A stretch of 64,000 bases of DNA from Nonlabens ulvanivorans (GCF_000732625.1 NZ_JPJI01000032.1:620001-684000); one strand, 5' to 3'. Numbered from the stretch's first letter, positions 43,556 to 52,689 are shown. Numbers and translations are program-made. The notes: generated by a model from the letters alone, not told the origin.

Positions 43556-45040
43556 ATGATCAAAAAATTTATCAATCTAGAATGGAAAAGCTTCTTTAGA
43601 AGTGCAGCGTTCAAACAGAATCTAGCCATCAAGATTTTAATGGCCTTTGGGGCGTTATATTTTATAGTTGCTTTTGGAGCCCTAGGTGTAGGAAGCTATT
43701 TTATCATTGAAGAATTTATTGAAAAAGGTAAAATCGTTGCAGATAATCCTTTTCAAGTCGTGAACGGCTTTTTAATATACTGGGTTTTTGCAGACATAGG
43801 TTATCGATACATGCTTCAAAAAATGCCTGTTGCAAACATAAAACCCTTATTGTATTTGCCGTTTAAAAAAGGAAAGATTGTCAATTATGCACTAGGTAAA
43901 ACTGTTATTTCCTTTTTTAATTTTTTACCAGCATTCTTTTTTATTCCTTTCAGCGTTGTTTTAATTGCGCAAGGTTATAGTGTTATAGGAGTTATAGGCT
44001 GGCATCTAGCGATGTTATTTATCACTCTAGCCGCTAATTTTCTTAATGTATTTATGAATAATATGGATAAAGTATTTTATCCAGTACTAGCGGTGATAGC
44101 AGGTTTAGGATTGTCCCAATATTATGGTCTTTTTGACATCACGGCATATACAGGCCCTATGTTTATGTTCTTTTATGAAAACGCTTGGGCATTTATAATT
44201 CCACTATTATTATTCATAGTGACTTCATATTATGCATATCACTATTTTATCAAACAATTATACCTAGATGAAGGGTTAAAGGCCGTTGCAAAAGAAGCCA
44301 CCACAGAGGATTTAAGTTTCTTAGATCGCTTCGGTAAACTATCTACTTATTTAAAGAACGACATTAAACTTATAAAAAGAAACAAGCGTGCAAAAATGAC
44401 CTTTATCATGGGCTTCTTCTTTGTCCTTTATGGGTTGTTTTTCATGAATGATCTATATTCTAGTATTAATGGTATGAAGGTCTTTGCAGGACTTTTTTGT
44501 ACCGGTGGATTTTTATTCAGCTTTGGTGGATTAGTGCCTAGCTGGGATAGTAGTTATTATAAATTAATGATGTCGCAAAATATTCCCTACAGAGAGTTTT
44601 TGCTTAGCAAATGGTGGCTTATGGTCGCAGCGACTGTGGTAAGCACGTTACTGTGTACGTTTTACTTATACTTTGGTCTAGACTGGTGGTTTGGGATGCT
44701 CGCAGGTGCTGTTTATAACATTGGCTTTAATAGTTCAGTAGTTTTATGGGGTGGCGCATTTGTGAAGACACCTATAGATTTAATGACAACTAAAAAAGCC
44801 TTTGGTGATTCTAAGGCGTTTAATGCAAAAACACTTTTATTGTTAATTCCTAAACTAGTACTGCCAGTGGTGATTTACTACGCATTTGCGTTAACCATAA
44901 ATGAGTCAGCTGGATTTATAGCTATTGCAGCGACTGGAGTGTTAGGATTGCTTTTCAGAAATAAGATTTTTGATATGATAGAAGACATTTATAAAAACGA
45001 GAAGTACGACACGATAGCCGCTTATTCTCAGAAAAACTAA
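43556..45040 (+). CDS. DUF5687 family ABC-exporter membrane subunit
   Basis: 494-residue integral membrane protein from ATG 43556 (MIKKFINLEWKSFFRS). About ten or more hydrophobic segments; the region around 250-285 is a cytosolic loop (ATTEDLSFLDRFGKL, LKNDIKLIKRNKRAK). It resembles the flavobacterial DUF5687 permease-like family found beside ABC ATPases, and an ATPase gene follows after a palindrome copy (45066-45083). A longer in-frame start would overlap the divergent reductase gene and is rejected. Substrate unknown. Confidence 0.8.
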   Translation: MIKKFINLEWKSFFRSAAFKQNLAIKILMAFGALYFIVAFGALGVGSYFIIEEFIEKGKIVADNPFQVVNGFLIYWVFADIGYRYMLQKMPVANIKPLLYLPFKKGKIVNYALGKTVISFFNFLPAFFFIPFSVVLIAQGYSVIGVIGWHLAMLFITLAANFLNVFMNNMDKVFYPVLAVIAGLGLSQYYGLFDITAYTGPMFMFFYENAWAFIIPLLLFIVTSYYAYHYFIKQLYLDEGLKAVAKEATTEDLSFLDRFGKLSTYLKNDIKLIKRNKRAKMTFIMGFFFVLYGLFFMNDLYSSINGMKVFAGLFCTGGFLFSFGGLVPSWDSSYYKLMMSQNIPYREFLLSKWWLMVAATVVSTLLCTFYLYFGLDWWFGMLAGAVYNIGFNSSVVLWGGAFVKTPIDLMTTKKAFGDSKAFNAKTLLLLIPKLVLPVVIYYAFALTINESAGFIAIAATGVLGLLFRNKIFDMIEDIYKNEKYDTIAAYSQKN

Positions 45041-45065
45041 GAGAAGAGCATTAATTAGATATAAT

Positions 45066-45083
45066 ACGCTTTCGCGAAAGCGT
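45066..45083. repeat. GCTTTCGCGAAAGC palindrome, copy 9 (between DUF5687 and ABC ATPase genes)
   Basis: ACGCTTTCGCGAAAGCGT, 25 bp after one stop and 31 bp before the next start in a likely operon. Confidence 0.95.
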
Positions 45084-45114
45084 CATTACCACAACAATAA
45101 AGAACACAACTATT

Positions 45115-45861
45115 ATGATTACTATAAATAACCTTTCAAAACAATATAACGGTACTAAAGTTCTAGACATCGAAAGCCTTGAAATTCCTAAGGGACAGGC
45201 TATAGGTCTAGTTGGAAATAACGGTGCTGGTAAAACGACCTTGTTTTCATTATTACTAGATTTAATTCAACCATCTAGTGGTCATATCGTTTCTAATGAT
45301 GTGAGAATCGACCAAAGTGAGGACTGGAAACCATTTACTAGTGCTTTTATAGATGAGAGTTTTTTGATAGGTTACCTTACTCCAGAAGAGTATTTTTATT
45401 TCATCGGTGAGTTGCGTGGACAGAACAAAGCAGATATCGATGCGCTCATCGCTAGCTACAGTGATTTCTTTAACGGTGAAGCTGTAGGTCAAAAAAAATA
45501 CTTGCGTGACCTATCAAAAGGTAACCAGAAAAAAGTAGGTATCGTCGCAGCTTTAATAGGAAAACCACAAGTTGTGATATTAGATGAGCCATTTGCAAAC
45601 CTAGATCCATCTACACAAATCAGGTTAAAGAAGATTATTAAAGATCTTGCAAATGATCCAGAAGTAACGGTTTTAGTATCTAGTCATGATTTAATACATG
45701 TTACAGAGGTTGCACAAAGAGTGGTGTTACTAGAGAAAGGAAGAGTCGTAAAAGATATTGAGAAAAGCAGTGCTACTTTTAAAGAATTAGAAGACTATTT
45801 TATCGGTATATCAGAAATTCATGCGCCAGTTGCTACTGTGTTAACTGAAGAAGAAGAATAA
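45115..45861 (+). CDS. ABC transporter ATP-binding protein (exporter type)
   Basis: 248 residues with Walker A GNNGAGKTT, signature LSKGNQKKVG (a variant of LSGGQ seen in exporter ATPases), Walker B VVILDEPFANLDP and switch His SSHDL. Partner of the DUF5687 membrane protein upstream. Its stop overlaps the start of the next small membrane protein by one base (TAATG), so all are likely one operon. Exported substrate unknown. Confidence 0.9.
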   Translation: MITINNLSKQYNGTKVLDIESLEIPKGQAIGLVGNNGAGKTTLFSLLLDLIQPSSGHIVSNDVRIDQSEDWKPFTSAFIDESFLIGYLTPEEYFYFIGELRGQNKADIDALIASYSDFFNGEAVGQKKYLRDLSKGNQKKVGIVAALIGKPQVVILDEPFANLDPSTQIRLKKIIKDLANDPEVTVLVSSHDLIHVTEVAQRVVLLEKGRVVKDIEKSSATFKELEDYFIGISEIHAPVATVLTEEEE

Positions 45862-46094
45862 TGATGAATGCTATGATAAAAATGTACGTGATTCATGTAG
45901 TAATTTTTATAGCTATTTTCTTTATAGCACGATATATCATATCACAGTATGTAGTGGATCCAACTTTCTGGATTACAGTAATCCCAGTGGCATGTGGTTG
46001 GTTACTTGCACCAAAGCCTCATGTAGAAGAGCATCAATCTGGTAAGCAATATGGTTTAAGAATAGTGTTTTCAAATAAGATTATCAAGTTGTAG
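45861..46094 (+). CDS. small membrane protein A (tandem pair)
   Basis: 77 residues: one N-terminal membrane helix (about 8-28), a second hydrophobic stretch (about 34-50), then a conserved cytosolic-looking tail APKPHVEEHQSGKQYGL and FSNKI. Overlaps the ABC ATPase stop by one base; ATG codons at 45864 and 45873 are alternative starts. Clearly homologous to the next gene. No family recognised. Confidence 0.65.
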   Translation: MMNAMIKMYVIHVVIFIAIFFIARYIISQYVVDPTFWITVIPVACGWLLAPKPHVEEHQSGKQYGLRIVFSNKIIKL

Positions 46095-46095
46095 T

Positions 46096-46103
46096 TATCT
46101 TTG
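46096..46103 (+). promoter_or_regulatory. -7 promoter element (TATCTTTG) before small membrane protein B
   Basis: Exact TAnnTTTG match ending 16 nt before the ATG at 46120. It would allow the second gene of the tandem pair to be transcribed independently of the ABC operon. No clear -33 TTG. Confidence 0.4.
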
Positions 46104-46119
46104 CATTAAAATTGAAGTC

Positions 46120-46356
46120 ATGAGTGCCAAAATTAAAATGTATCTGGTTTATGGAGTAGTTTTTCTAGCGTTATTCCTAGGTATATGGGTTTTATCTGGA
46201 TATATGTTTGAACCTGACAGTGCCATGCGCAAATTAACTCCTATAATAGCTTCAATTATTCTGTCTCCTAAACCACATGTCGTGGAAACTCAATCTGGTA
46301 GACAATATGGATTAAAGAGTCTGTTCTCAAAAAAAATCTACTGGTTTAAAGATTAA
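46120..46356 (+). CDS. small membrane protein B (tandem pair)
   Basis: 78 residues, same layout as its upstream neighbour: helix about 7-26, second hydrophobic patch about 38-48, then SPKPHVVETQSGRQYGL and FSKKI. The shared tail motif PKPHV-x2-x-QSG-[KR]-QYGL is the strongest conserved part. Separate -7 element at 46096. Role unknown; context suggests a link to the DUF5687 exporter. Confidence 0.65.
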   Translation: MSAKIKMYLVYGVVFLALFLGIWVLSGYMFEPDSAMRKLTPIIASIILSPKPHVVETQSGRQYGLKSLFSKKIYWFKD

Positions 46357-46493
46357 AAATGTCTTTGTCCATCGGTTGATAACTTCCATTTGATCATTTT
46401 CTTAGTTAAGGGATAAAAAATCCTTATTTTTACGACCTTTCACAATATCTATGCTGTTTAAGCAGTTATGATAGCTAGATAAAAAAGGAGCTT

Positions 46494-49109
46494 TTGAGAA
46501 CCACACTTATTAACATTTTAACGTTTTTGCTTCTACTAGTCATAGTCACTAGTTGTAGTCGTAAAAAAAACTCATTTGTAAGTCGCAATCTACACGCGGT
46601 TGGAACTGAGTATAACGTACTTTATAATGGTGATCTCGCCTTGCAAGCTGGATTAGATGAACTAGAAGCAACATATAACGAGGACTATTGGGATATCTTA
46701 CCGGTAGAACGTATGCAATTAAAGCAAGAGGTATTTCTTCCAGGACAGAAACCGGCAAATCCTAATTTTGAAAGAGCCGAAGAGAAAGCTGTAAAAGCAG
46801 TTCAGAAACACTCGATTTTTGTTAATGAAGAAGAGTTCAATCCGCAAGTTGATGATGCTTACTTATTGCTAGGTAAAGCTAGGTACTACGACCAGAGATT
46901 TGTCCCAGCTTTAGAGGCATTTAATTACATCTTGCAATTCATGCCAGAAAGTGATCAACTTAATCAGGCAAAAATATGGCGTGAGCGCACTAATATGCGC
47001 TTAGAGAATAACGAAACTGCCATCATTAACCTTACTAAATTACTTAAAGAAGAAAGCGAGATTATAGAAAATGAAGATCTAGCAAATGCAAATGCGACAC
47101 TTTCTCAAGCCTTTTTAAACTTAGAACAAATAGATAGCGCATTGATTTACATGAATCGTGCAGCAAATCTCACTAAGAATAAAGAAACCATCGCTCGCTA
47201 TAAATTTATAGCAGGACAGCTTTTTGCAAAGGCAGGACAGCGAGACAGTGCCTTTGTAAAGTTTGATCAAATCATAGAAATGCATCGCAAGGTGCCACGT
47301 CGCTATTATGTGCATTCATTTATTGAAAAAATAAAACTCTTTGATAATAGTACTGATAGTGAAGTATTATTGTTAGAAACTTTAAATGACCTAGAAGAAA
47401 ATCGTGAGAATCGCCCGTGGTTAGACCATATTTATTCTCGCAAGGCGATATACTTTGAGAATAGAGATTCACTCAACGATGCGGTAACCTATTATAATCT
47501 ATCACTAAGGGCAAAAGGTGGAACAGATCAATACTTGCGAGGTAATAATTATAGTGCATTAGGTAAAATAAGTTTCAACCAGAATAAATATGCTGCAGCA
47601 GGTAAATATTATGACAGTGCCATGGTTAGTTATGTTGAGCGCAGCCCAGAGCATCGATTGGTAAAAAAGAAAAGAGATAATCTAGAAGATGTTATTCTTT
47701 ATGAAGAAAGGCGTCGCAGCGCAGACAGTATTTTTAATGTGTTGGACATGTCTACTGATCAACAAATCGCTTATTATAACGAGTACATTGCAAAATTAAA
47801 AGCAGAGGAAGAGCGACTAGCAAAACTTGCTGAAGTTGAAGCATTAAAAGAAGCTCAAAATCAAAATGCATTTCAAACCATACAAAATAATAAGACGACT
47901 AAGAGAGGTAACGCAGGACCGGCTTTTGGCCCTATAGGCGGTGCACCTTCAACACCTACACTTTCAGGTACTCCTACATTTTACTTCTATAATCCACAAA
48001 CCGTTGCCCGTGGAAAGCAAGATTTCCGTAGAAAATGGGGGAAACGTAAATTAGAAAATAACTGGAGACGCAAGAATAAAAAAGATGATGGTGGTGGCGA
48101 GATTGTTATAGAAGAAGATGAAGCACTCGTAGAAGAAGAGGTTAGGCCAGAGTTTACTCCAGAGTTTTATATCGATCAATTACCAGAAGGGATGAGTGTG
48201 CTAGATAGTATTGCAAGCGCTCGTAACTTTGCATATTACCAGCTAGGTGTTATATATAAGGAGAAATTTAAGCGCAATGATTTAGCAATAAGTCGTTTAG
48301 AAAATCTAATTGCTTTTGAGCCTGCTGAAAAACTGTTGCTTCCAGGATTATACAATTTATACCTTATATATAATGAGAGTGGCGCTTTCGCGAAAGCGGA
48401 TACATACAAAAGCCGTATTATTAATGAATTCCCAGATACTAGATATGCACAGATTTTATTGAATCCAGACGCGAAAATAGAAGATAATGCTAGTCCTAGT
48501 GCTGTATATAAAAGACTATACAAAGAATACGAGAAAGGCAATTATGAAATCGTGGTCACTAATGTAGAAAGATATGTTACCTTATTTAACGGTGATCCTA
48601 TTGTACCTAGATTAGAATTATTGAAAGCTTTTGCCGCAGGAAGATTGTATGGTTTCAAAGAGTACAAACGAGGAATCGATTTTGTCGCTCTTAACTTTCC
48701 TAATACTGAAGTTGGGAAAAGTGCACAGAAGTTAGTATTAGAGGCAGAAAAACTTAAAATAGCTGAGGCTTTTATGCCAGAGCAAGGTCTTTCTGATTTT
48801 AAATTAATATATCGCATTGAGAAAACTAATTATCAAAAGTTAGAACAACTTAAAGATCAATTAGAAAAGGCCATTGAACAAGAGAAATATGGATTTACAG
48901 TGTCTGTAGATGTGTATAATCCACAAGAAAATTTAATTGTTGTTCATGGATTAACTTCAAAACTAGGTAGTCGTGGATTAGGAGACTTTATGGCTAATCC
49001 TAGCAATGGTTTTAATATCAGCGACACAGCAATACCTATTGCAACAGAAAATTATAAAATCATACAGGTGTATAAAAGCCTGGATGATTATGAAAAAGAA
49101 ATGCTTTAA
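46494..49109 (+). CDS. PorW/SprE-like T9SS TPR lipoprotein
   Basis: 871-residue lipoprotein: start TTG 46494 behind AAAAAAGGAG, signal ending LLVIVTSCSRKK. TPR-type helical repeats occupy about 75-410 and 560-740. The central segment FYFYNPQTVARGKQDFRRK and WGKRKLENNW is one I recognise from SprE/PorW, a periplasmic lipoprotein needed for type IX secretion and gliding. Residues about 631-635 (AFAKA) are encoded by the palindrome copy at 48382-48399. It is followed after 11 bp by bactofilin and then the ATP synthase genes. It would support secretion of the T9SS cargo encoded earlier in the window. Confidence 0.85.
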   Translation: MRTTLINILTFLLLLVIVTSCSRKKNSFVSRNLHAVGTEYNVLYNGDLALQAGLDELEATYNEDYWDILPVERMQLKQEVFLPGQKPANPNFERAEEKAVKAVQKHSIFVNEEEFNPQVDDAYLLLGKARYYDQRFVPALEAFNYILQFMPESDQLNQAKIWRERTNMRLENNETAIINLTKLLKEESEIIENEDLANANATLSQAFLNLEQIDSALIYMNRAANLTKNKETIARYKFIAGQLFAKAGQRDSAFVKFDQIIEMHRKVPRRYYVHSFIEKIKLFDNSTDSEVLLLETLNDLEENRENRPWLDHIYSRKAIYFENRDSLNDAVTYYNLSLRAKGGTDQYLRGNNYSALGKISFNQNKYAAAGKYYDSAMVSYVERSPEHRLVKKKRDNLEDVILYEERRRSADSIFNVLDMSTDQQIAYYNEYIAKLKAEEERLAKLAEVEALKEAQNQNAFQTIQNNKTTKRGNAGPAFGPIGGAPSTPTLSGTPTFYFYNPQTVARGKQDFRRKWGKRKLENNWRRKNKKDDGGGEIVIEEDEALVEEEVRPEFTPEFYIDQLPEGMSVLDSIASARNFAYYQLGVIYKEKFKRNDLAISRLENLIAFEPAEKLLLPGLYNLYLIYNESGAFAKADTYKSRIINEFPDTRYAQILLNPDAKIEDNASPSAVYKRLYKEYEKGNYEIVVTNVERYVTLFNGDPIVPRLELLKAFAAGRLYGFKEYKRGIDFVALNFPNTEVGKSAQKLVLEAEKLKIAEAFMPEQGLSDFKLIYRIEKTNYQKLEQLKDQLEKAIEQEKYGFTVSVDVYNPQENLIVVHGLTSKLGSRGLGDFMANPSNGFNISDTAIPIATENYKIIQVYKSLDDYEKEML
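48382..48399. repeat. GCTTTCGCGAAAGC palindrome, copy 10 (inside PorW-like gene)
   Basis: GCGCTTTCGCGAAAGCGG, read in the other frame as AFAKA in a TPR helix. Confidence 0.95.
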
Positions 49110-49120
49110 ACACATTAAAT

Positions 49121-49528
49121 ATGTTTAACGATAAGAAAGGTTCAAAAAAAGGACAAATGGAAGCAGGAAAATCGCAAAATAGAATAAGTCACGGTACGGT
49201 GATAGAAGGAGATATAACTAGTCAAGGTGGTTTTAGAATTGATGGTACCATCAATGGAACTTTACAAACACCTGCGAAAGTCGTTATCGGTAAAGATGGA
49301 TCAATTAATGGATCTCTAGAATGTGGAAATGCAGATATAGAAGGAAATTTTAAAGGAAAACTTTCAGTTACTGGTCTATTAACTTTAAAATCTAGTGCTG
49401 TAATTGACGGTGAAGTAGTAATTTCTAAATTAGCTGTAGAACCAGGCGCAACCTTTAATGCAACCTGTTCTATGAATACTGGAGTAAAAAACTTGAGCGA
49501 CAGTAATAAAAAAGGTAAAACAGCATAG
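49121..49528 (+). CDS. bactofilin (polymer-forming cytoskeletal protein)
   Basis: 135 residues: a short N-terminal tail, then a right-handed beta-helix with repeating turns (GTVIEGDITSQGGFRIDGTI, IGKDGSINGSLECGNADIEG, IDGEVVISKLAVEPGA), the polymerising bactofilin core, and a short Lys-rich tail. Bactofilins form membrane-associated filaments in cell shape or envelope organisation. Placed directly after the PorW-like gene. Confidence 0.92.
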   Translation: MFNDKKGSKKGQMEAGKSQNRISHGTVIEGDITSQGGFRIDGTINGTLQTPAKVVIGKDGSINGSLECGNADIEGNFKGKLSVTGLLTLKSSAVIDGEVVISKLAVEPGATFNATCSMNTGVKNLSDSNKKGKTA

Positions 49529-49559
49529 ACTTATATAATAGTCACACATCTCATTATAA

Positions 49560-49922
49560 ATGAATTTTTACCTCAAGACCTTTTTGTTGCTGTTATTATT
49601 GTCACTTTCCATTTTTGGAATACATTATTTAATAGTAGATCATCCGACTATTCCGTTATGGAAAACTTATAGTTTTCTTGGTGTTGCAGCTTTTATTACA
49701 GTTAGCGCATTAAAATACGTCTTCGGATTAGTACCAGATAAGCTAGGATTTGCTTTCTTAGCACTAGTTTTTATAAAGTTTGGAATTGTCCTAATTATGT
49801 TTCCAGAATTGATAACTGGACCTAGCTTATCAAAAGTTGAGGTATTAGGCTTTTTAATTCCTTATTTTATCTTTTTGTTTTTAGAAGCGGCAATAGTTAT
49901 TAAGTGGCTTAATCAGAATTAA
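49560..49922 (+). CDS. small membrane protein preceding the ATP synthase genes (DUF6168-like)
   Basis: 120 residues with four hydrophobic segments (about 5-25, 35-58, 63-80, 95-115). Position before atpB suggests an AtpI-like assembly or ion-handling role, but the sequence does not show the AtpI motifs I know; I tentatively match it to flavobacterial DUF6168. A promoter lies between it and atpB, so it need not be part of the same message. Confidence 0.6.
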   Translation: MNFYLKTFLLLLLLSLSIFGIHYLIVDHPTIPLWKTYSFLGVAAFITVSALKYVFGLVPDKLGFAFLALVFIKFGIVLIMFPELITGPSLSKVEVLGFLIPYFIFLFLEAAIVIKWLNQN

Positions 49923-49999
49923 TTGGCAGCTTTAAAAAACTTTAAAAAGCAGTAAAAAATTAACTTTTAAAAGCTCGCTTTTTACACGTTTTTTTGTCA

Positions 50000-50007
50000 T
50001 ACATTTG
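50000..50007 (+). promoter_or_regulatory. -7 promoter element (TACATTTG) of the atp operon
   Basis: Exact TAnnTTTG match 39 nt upstream of the atpB ATG (50047). A T-rich stretch, but no clean TTG, occupies the -33 position. It marks the likely start of the atpBEFHAG transcript. Confidence 0.5.
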
Positions 50008-50046
50008 CACCCGAATTAAGAGACCTAACTTTTTAAGGTGATTTAC

Positions 50047-51237
50047 ATGTATAGAGCGTACTTTAAAATAGCTTTTTTTGCTTTGATCTTTACAGCTTTT
50101 GCGACAGCACAAGCTCAAGAACATAATGGTGATTATGCCTTTGATGATGAAATAGAATCAGATGGCGGTAAAGTGAATACAAAAGAAGAAATCGATTCTT
50201 ATATCGATCATCACTTAAAAGATTCACATGACTTCCATTTATTCTCATATTCAGATGATGCTGGAGTAAGAAAACATGTTGGTTTTTCTTTACCTGTTAT
50301 TGTTTGGTCTAGTGAAGGTTTAAAATTCTTTATGTCTTCAAGGTTTCATCACGATGATGATGGAAAAGTATTAGTAAAAGCTGGCGACGCCACATTTACA
50401 AAACTGCACAGTAAGATATATGAGTTAGATAGTGGTGCTACTGCAATTAATTTTGACGCAGATCATCACCCTACTAATGCTCATAGAGTATTTGATATGT
50501 CTATTACAAAGTCTGTTTTTGGACTTCTATTAATAGGTCTGTTAATGCTACTAGTTTTTGGTGCATTAGCAAAGCAGTACAAGACTAAAAAGATCCCTAC
50601 TGGATTCGGTCGTGTATTAGAGCCGTTAGTATTATATGTAAGAGATGAGATTGCGCGTCCTAATATAGGTGAGACTAAGTATAGAAAATTCATGGGGTAT
50701 TTATTAACCGTGTTTTTCTTAATCTGGATCAGTAACCTTTTAGGGTTAACACCATTTGGGTTTAACATCACGGGACAAATAGCGGTTACCGTATGTCTTG
50801 CTTTATTTACATTTATTATTGTACAATTTAGTGGTAATAAAGATTACTGGATGCACATTTTCTGGATGCCAGGCGTTCCAGTATTAATGAAAATAGCTTT
50901 AATACCTATTGAGTTAATAGGTCTGCTTACAAAGCCATTCTCACTTCTTGTACGTTTATTTGCAAACATTACAGCTGGTCACGTTGTAGTCATGGGTCTT
51001 ATTGCCTTAATGATTACGCTTAAAGCACAGTTCGGTATAGTAGGTTCGACAGGACTTTCTATATTCCTTACCTTGTTCTTATCAGTTATAGAATTATTAG
51101 TAGCCTTTTTACAGGCATTTATCTTTACAATGTTATCTGCCCTATTTATAGGGATGGCAGTTGCAGAGCATGATCATCACGAGCATGCTGGCACTGAAGA
51201 GGACGACATCGACGAGGTAAGAGAACGTTTTATTTAA
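50047..51237 (+). CDS. atpB: ATP synthase F0 subunit a
   Basis: Proton-channel subunit of F1Fo ATP synthase. 396 residues from ATG 50047, preceded by AAGGTG at suitable distance; GTG 50038 lies inside this ribosome-binding stretch and is rejected. The protein begins with a signal-like sequence (MYRAYFKIAFFALIF, ending ATAQAQ) and a His/Asp-rich region to about 150, an N-terminal extension as in other Bacteroidota. The conserved channel part contains the essential Arg in LLVRLFANITAGH. The C-terminus is again His/Glu-rich (EHDHHEHAGTEEDD). Confidence 0.95.
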   Translation: MYRAYFKIAFFALIFTAFATAQAQEHNGDYAFDDEIESDGGKVNTKEEIDSYIDHHLKDSHDFHLFSYSDDAGVRKHVGFSLPVIVWSSEGLKFFMSSRFHHDDDGKVLVKAGDATFTKLHSKIYELDSGATAINFDADHHPTNAHRVFDMSITKSVFGLLLIGLLMLLVFGALAKQYKTKKIPTGFGRVLEPLVLYVRDEIARPNIGETKYRKFMGYLLTVFFLIWISNLLGLTPFGFNITGQIAVTVCLALFTFIIVQFSGNKDYWMHIFWMPGVPVLMKIALIPIELIGLLTKPFSLLVRLFANITAGHVVVMGLIALMITLKAQFGIVGSTGLSIFLTLFLSVIELLVAFLQAFIFTMLSALFIGMAVAEHDHHEHAGTEEDDIDEVRERFI

Positions 51238-51251
51238 TTTTTTTTGTTTAA

Positions 51252-51470
<219 letters not shown>

Positions 51471-51487
51471 TAAGAGTTCAAAAAACA

Positions 51488-51524
51488 AACAGTTCTTGCA
51501 ACGGTTGGTTGTAAGAACTGTTTA
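51488..51524 (+). other. intra-operon hairpin between atpE and atpF
   Basis: 16-bp stem AAACAGTTCTTGCAAC (51488-51503) and GTTGTAAGAACTGTTT (51509-51524), one G-T pair, GGTTG loop, without a following T run. It may act as an RNA-processing or stability element, or a partial terminator, placed just behind the subunit needed in highest copy number. Confidence 0.6.
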
Positions 51525-51557
51525 ACTATTAAATTTTAAACACAACAACATTTTATT

Positions 51558-52055
51558 ATGTTAGATTTAATTAATGATTTTTCGCCAGGCTTGTTTTTCA
51601 TGCAAGCACTTATCCTTATCATCTTAATTGTATTGATGAGAAAATTTGCATGGAAACCTATTCTTAACGCTCTTTCTGAAAGAGAAGAAGGAATTGCTGA
51701 AGCACTAGCTGCTGCAGAAAATGCAAAAATAGAAATGGCTAATCTTGAAGCTTCTAATCAAGCTGCCGCACAAGAGGCTCGTGCTCAAAGAGACGAGATG
51801 CTTAAAGATGCACGTGAGATTAAAGAGAAGATGATTGCAGATGCTGCAGGTCAAGCTCAAGAAAAAGCAGATAAAATTATAGCTCAAGCTCAAGAAGCAA
51901 TTGAAGCAGAGAAGAAAGCAGCACTTGCAGATATCAAATCTCAAGTAGCTGATCTATCTGTAGACATAGCAGAAAAAGTGACACGTAAAGAACTTTCTCA
52001 GAAAGATGCACAACATGCACTTATCGAGCAATTACTAGCCGAAGCAAATATCTAA
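51558..52055 (+). CDS. atpF: ATP synthase F0 subunit b
   Basis: Peripheral stalk subunit. 165 residues: one N-terminal membrane helix (about 12-28, FFMQALILIILIVLM) followed by a long Ala/Glu/Lys coiled coil (about 35-150). Follows atpE after an 87-bp spacer with a strong hairpin, and precedes atpH by 4 bp. Confidence 0.95.
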   Translation: MLDLINDFSPGLFFMQALILIILIVLMRKFAWKPILNALSEREEGIAEALAAAENAKIEMANLEASNQAAAQEARAQRDEMLKDAREIKEKMIADAAGQAQEKADKIIAQAQEAIEAEKKAALADIKSQVADLSVDIAEKVTRKELSQKDAQHALIEQLLAEANI

Positions 52056-52059
52056 GAAC

Positions 52060-52596
52060 ATGAAATTATCTAGAGCTGCATCCCGATACGCAAATGCTAT
52101 TCTTAGTCTAGCAATAGATAAGAGTGAAGCTGTCGCTGTAAATGAAGAAATGAAGACTATTCTAGTTACTCTTAACGGTAATAAAGAATTACGTGACTTC
52201 ATGAGCAGTCCGTTAATCAAATCAGAACAGAAACGTGGCGCATTACGTCAGGTTTTTAAAGATGCAGGTGCAATCACAATGGGATCTTTTGATCTATTAG
52301 TAGATAATAAGCGTGCAGATATATTAATGGATGTCGCTACAAAGTATATTTTACTTTTTGAAGAAATGAATAAGCGTGAGATTGCTACAGTAACAACTGC
52401 TGTTGAAATCACTGCTGATTTAGAACAAAAAGTGCTAGCAAAAGCAAAAGCGCTTGCTGGTAAAGACATTACATTAGAGAAGAAGGTTGATGAATCTATA
52501 CTAGGAGGATTTATTCTTAGAGTAGGTGATCAAGAAATCAATGCTAGTGTAGCAAACAAATTAGGACAATTAAAAAGAACATTTGCTACTAGATAG
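52060..52596 (+). CDS. atpH: ATP synthase F1 subunit delta
   Basis: Connects the peripheral stalk to the alpha/beta crown. 178 residues with family N-terminus (SRAASRYANAILSLA), NKELRDFMSSPLI, and C-terminal ILGGFILRVGDQEINASV. Starts 4 bp after atpF. A palindrome copy lies between its stop and atpA. Confidence 0.94.
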   Translation: MKLSRAASRYANAILSLAIDKSEAVAVNEEMKTILVTLNGNKELRDFMSSPLIKSEQKRGALRQVFKDAGAITMGSFDLLVDNKRADILMDVATKYILLFEEMNKREIATVTTAVEITADLEQKVLAKAKALAGKDITLEKKVDESILGGFILRVGDQEINASVANKLGQLKRTFATR

Positions 52597-52614
52597 TAAA
52601 TGTGTTTTAAAATT

Positions 52615-52632
52615 CCGCTTTCGCGAAAGCGT
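52615..52632. repeat. GCTTTCGCGAAAGC palindrome, copy 11 (between atpH and atpA)
   Basis: CCGCTTTCGCGAAAGCGT within the atp operon, 18 bp after the atpH stop. Confidence 0.95.
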
Positions 52633-52689
52633 ATTTAATTAAGAATAAATGGTCATTACGACCTATTTGATAAGAATAAAAACAAGAAC

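Noticed and set aside
43382-45040. Longer DUF5687 frame starting at 43382
   Set aside because: It would overlap the start of the divergent reductase gene; the membrane-protein N-terminus typical of the family begins at 43556.
49529-49559. A missed small atpZ/atpI gene between bactofilin and the next membrane protein
   Set aside because: The gap is only 31 bp.
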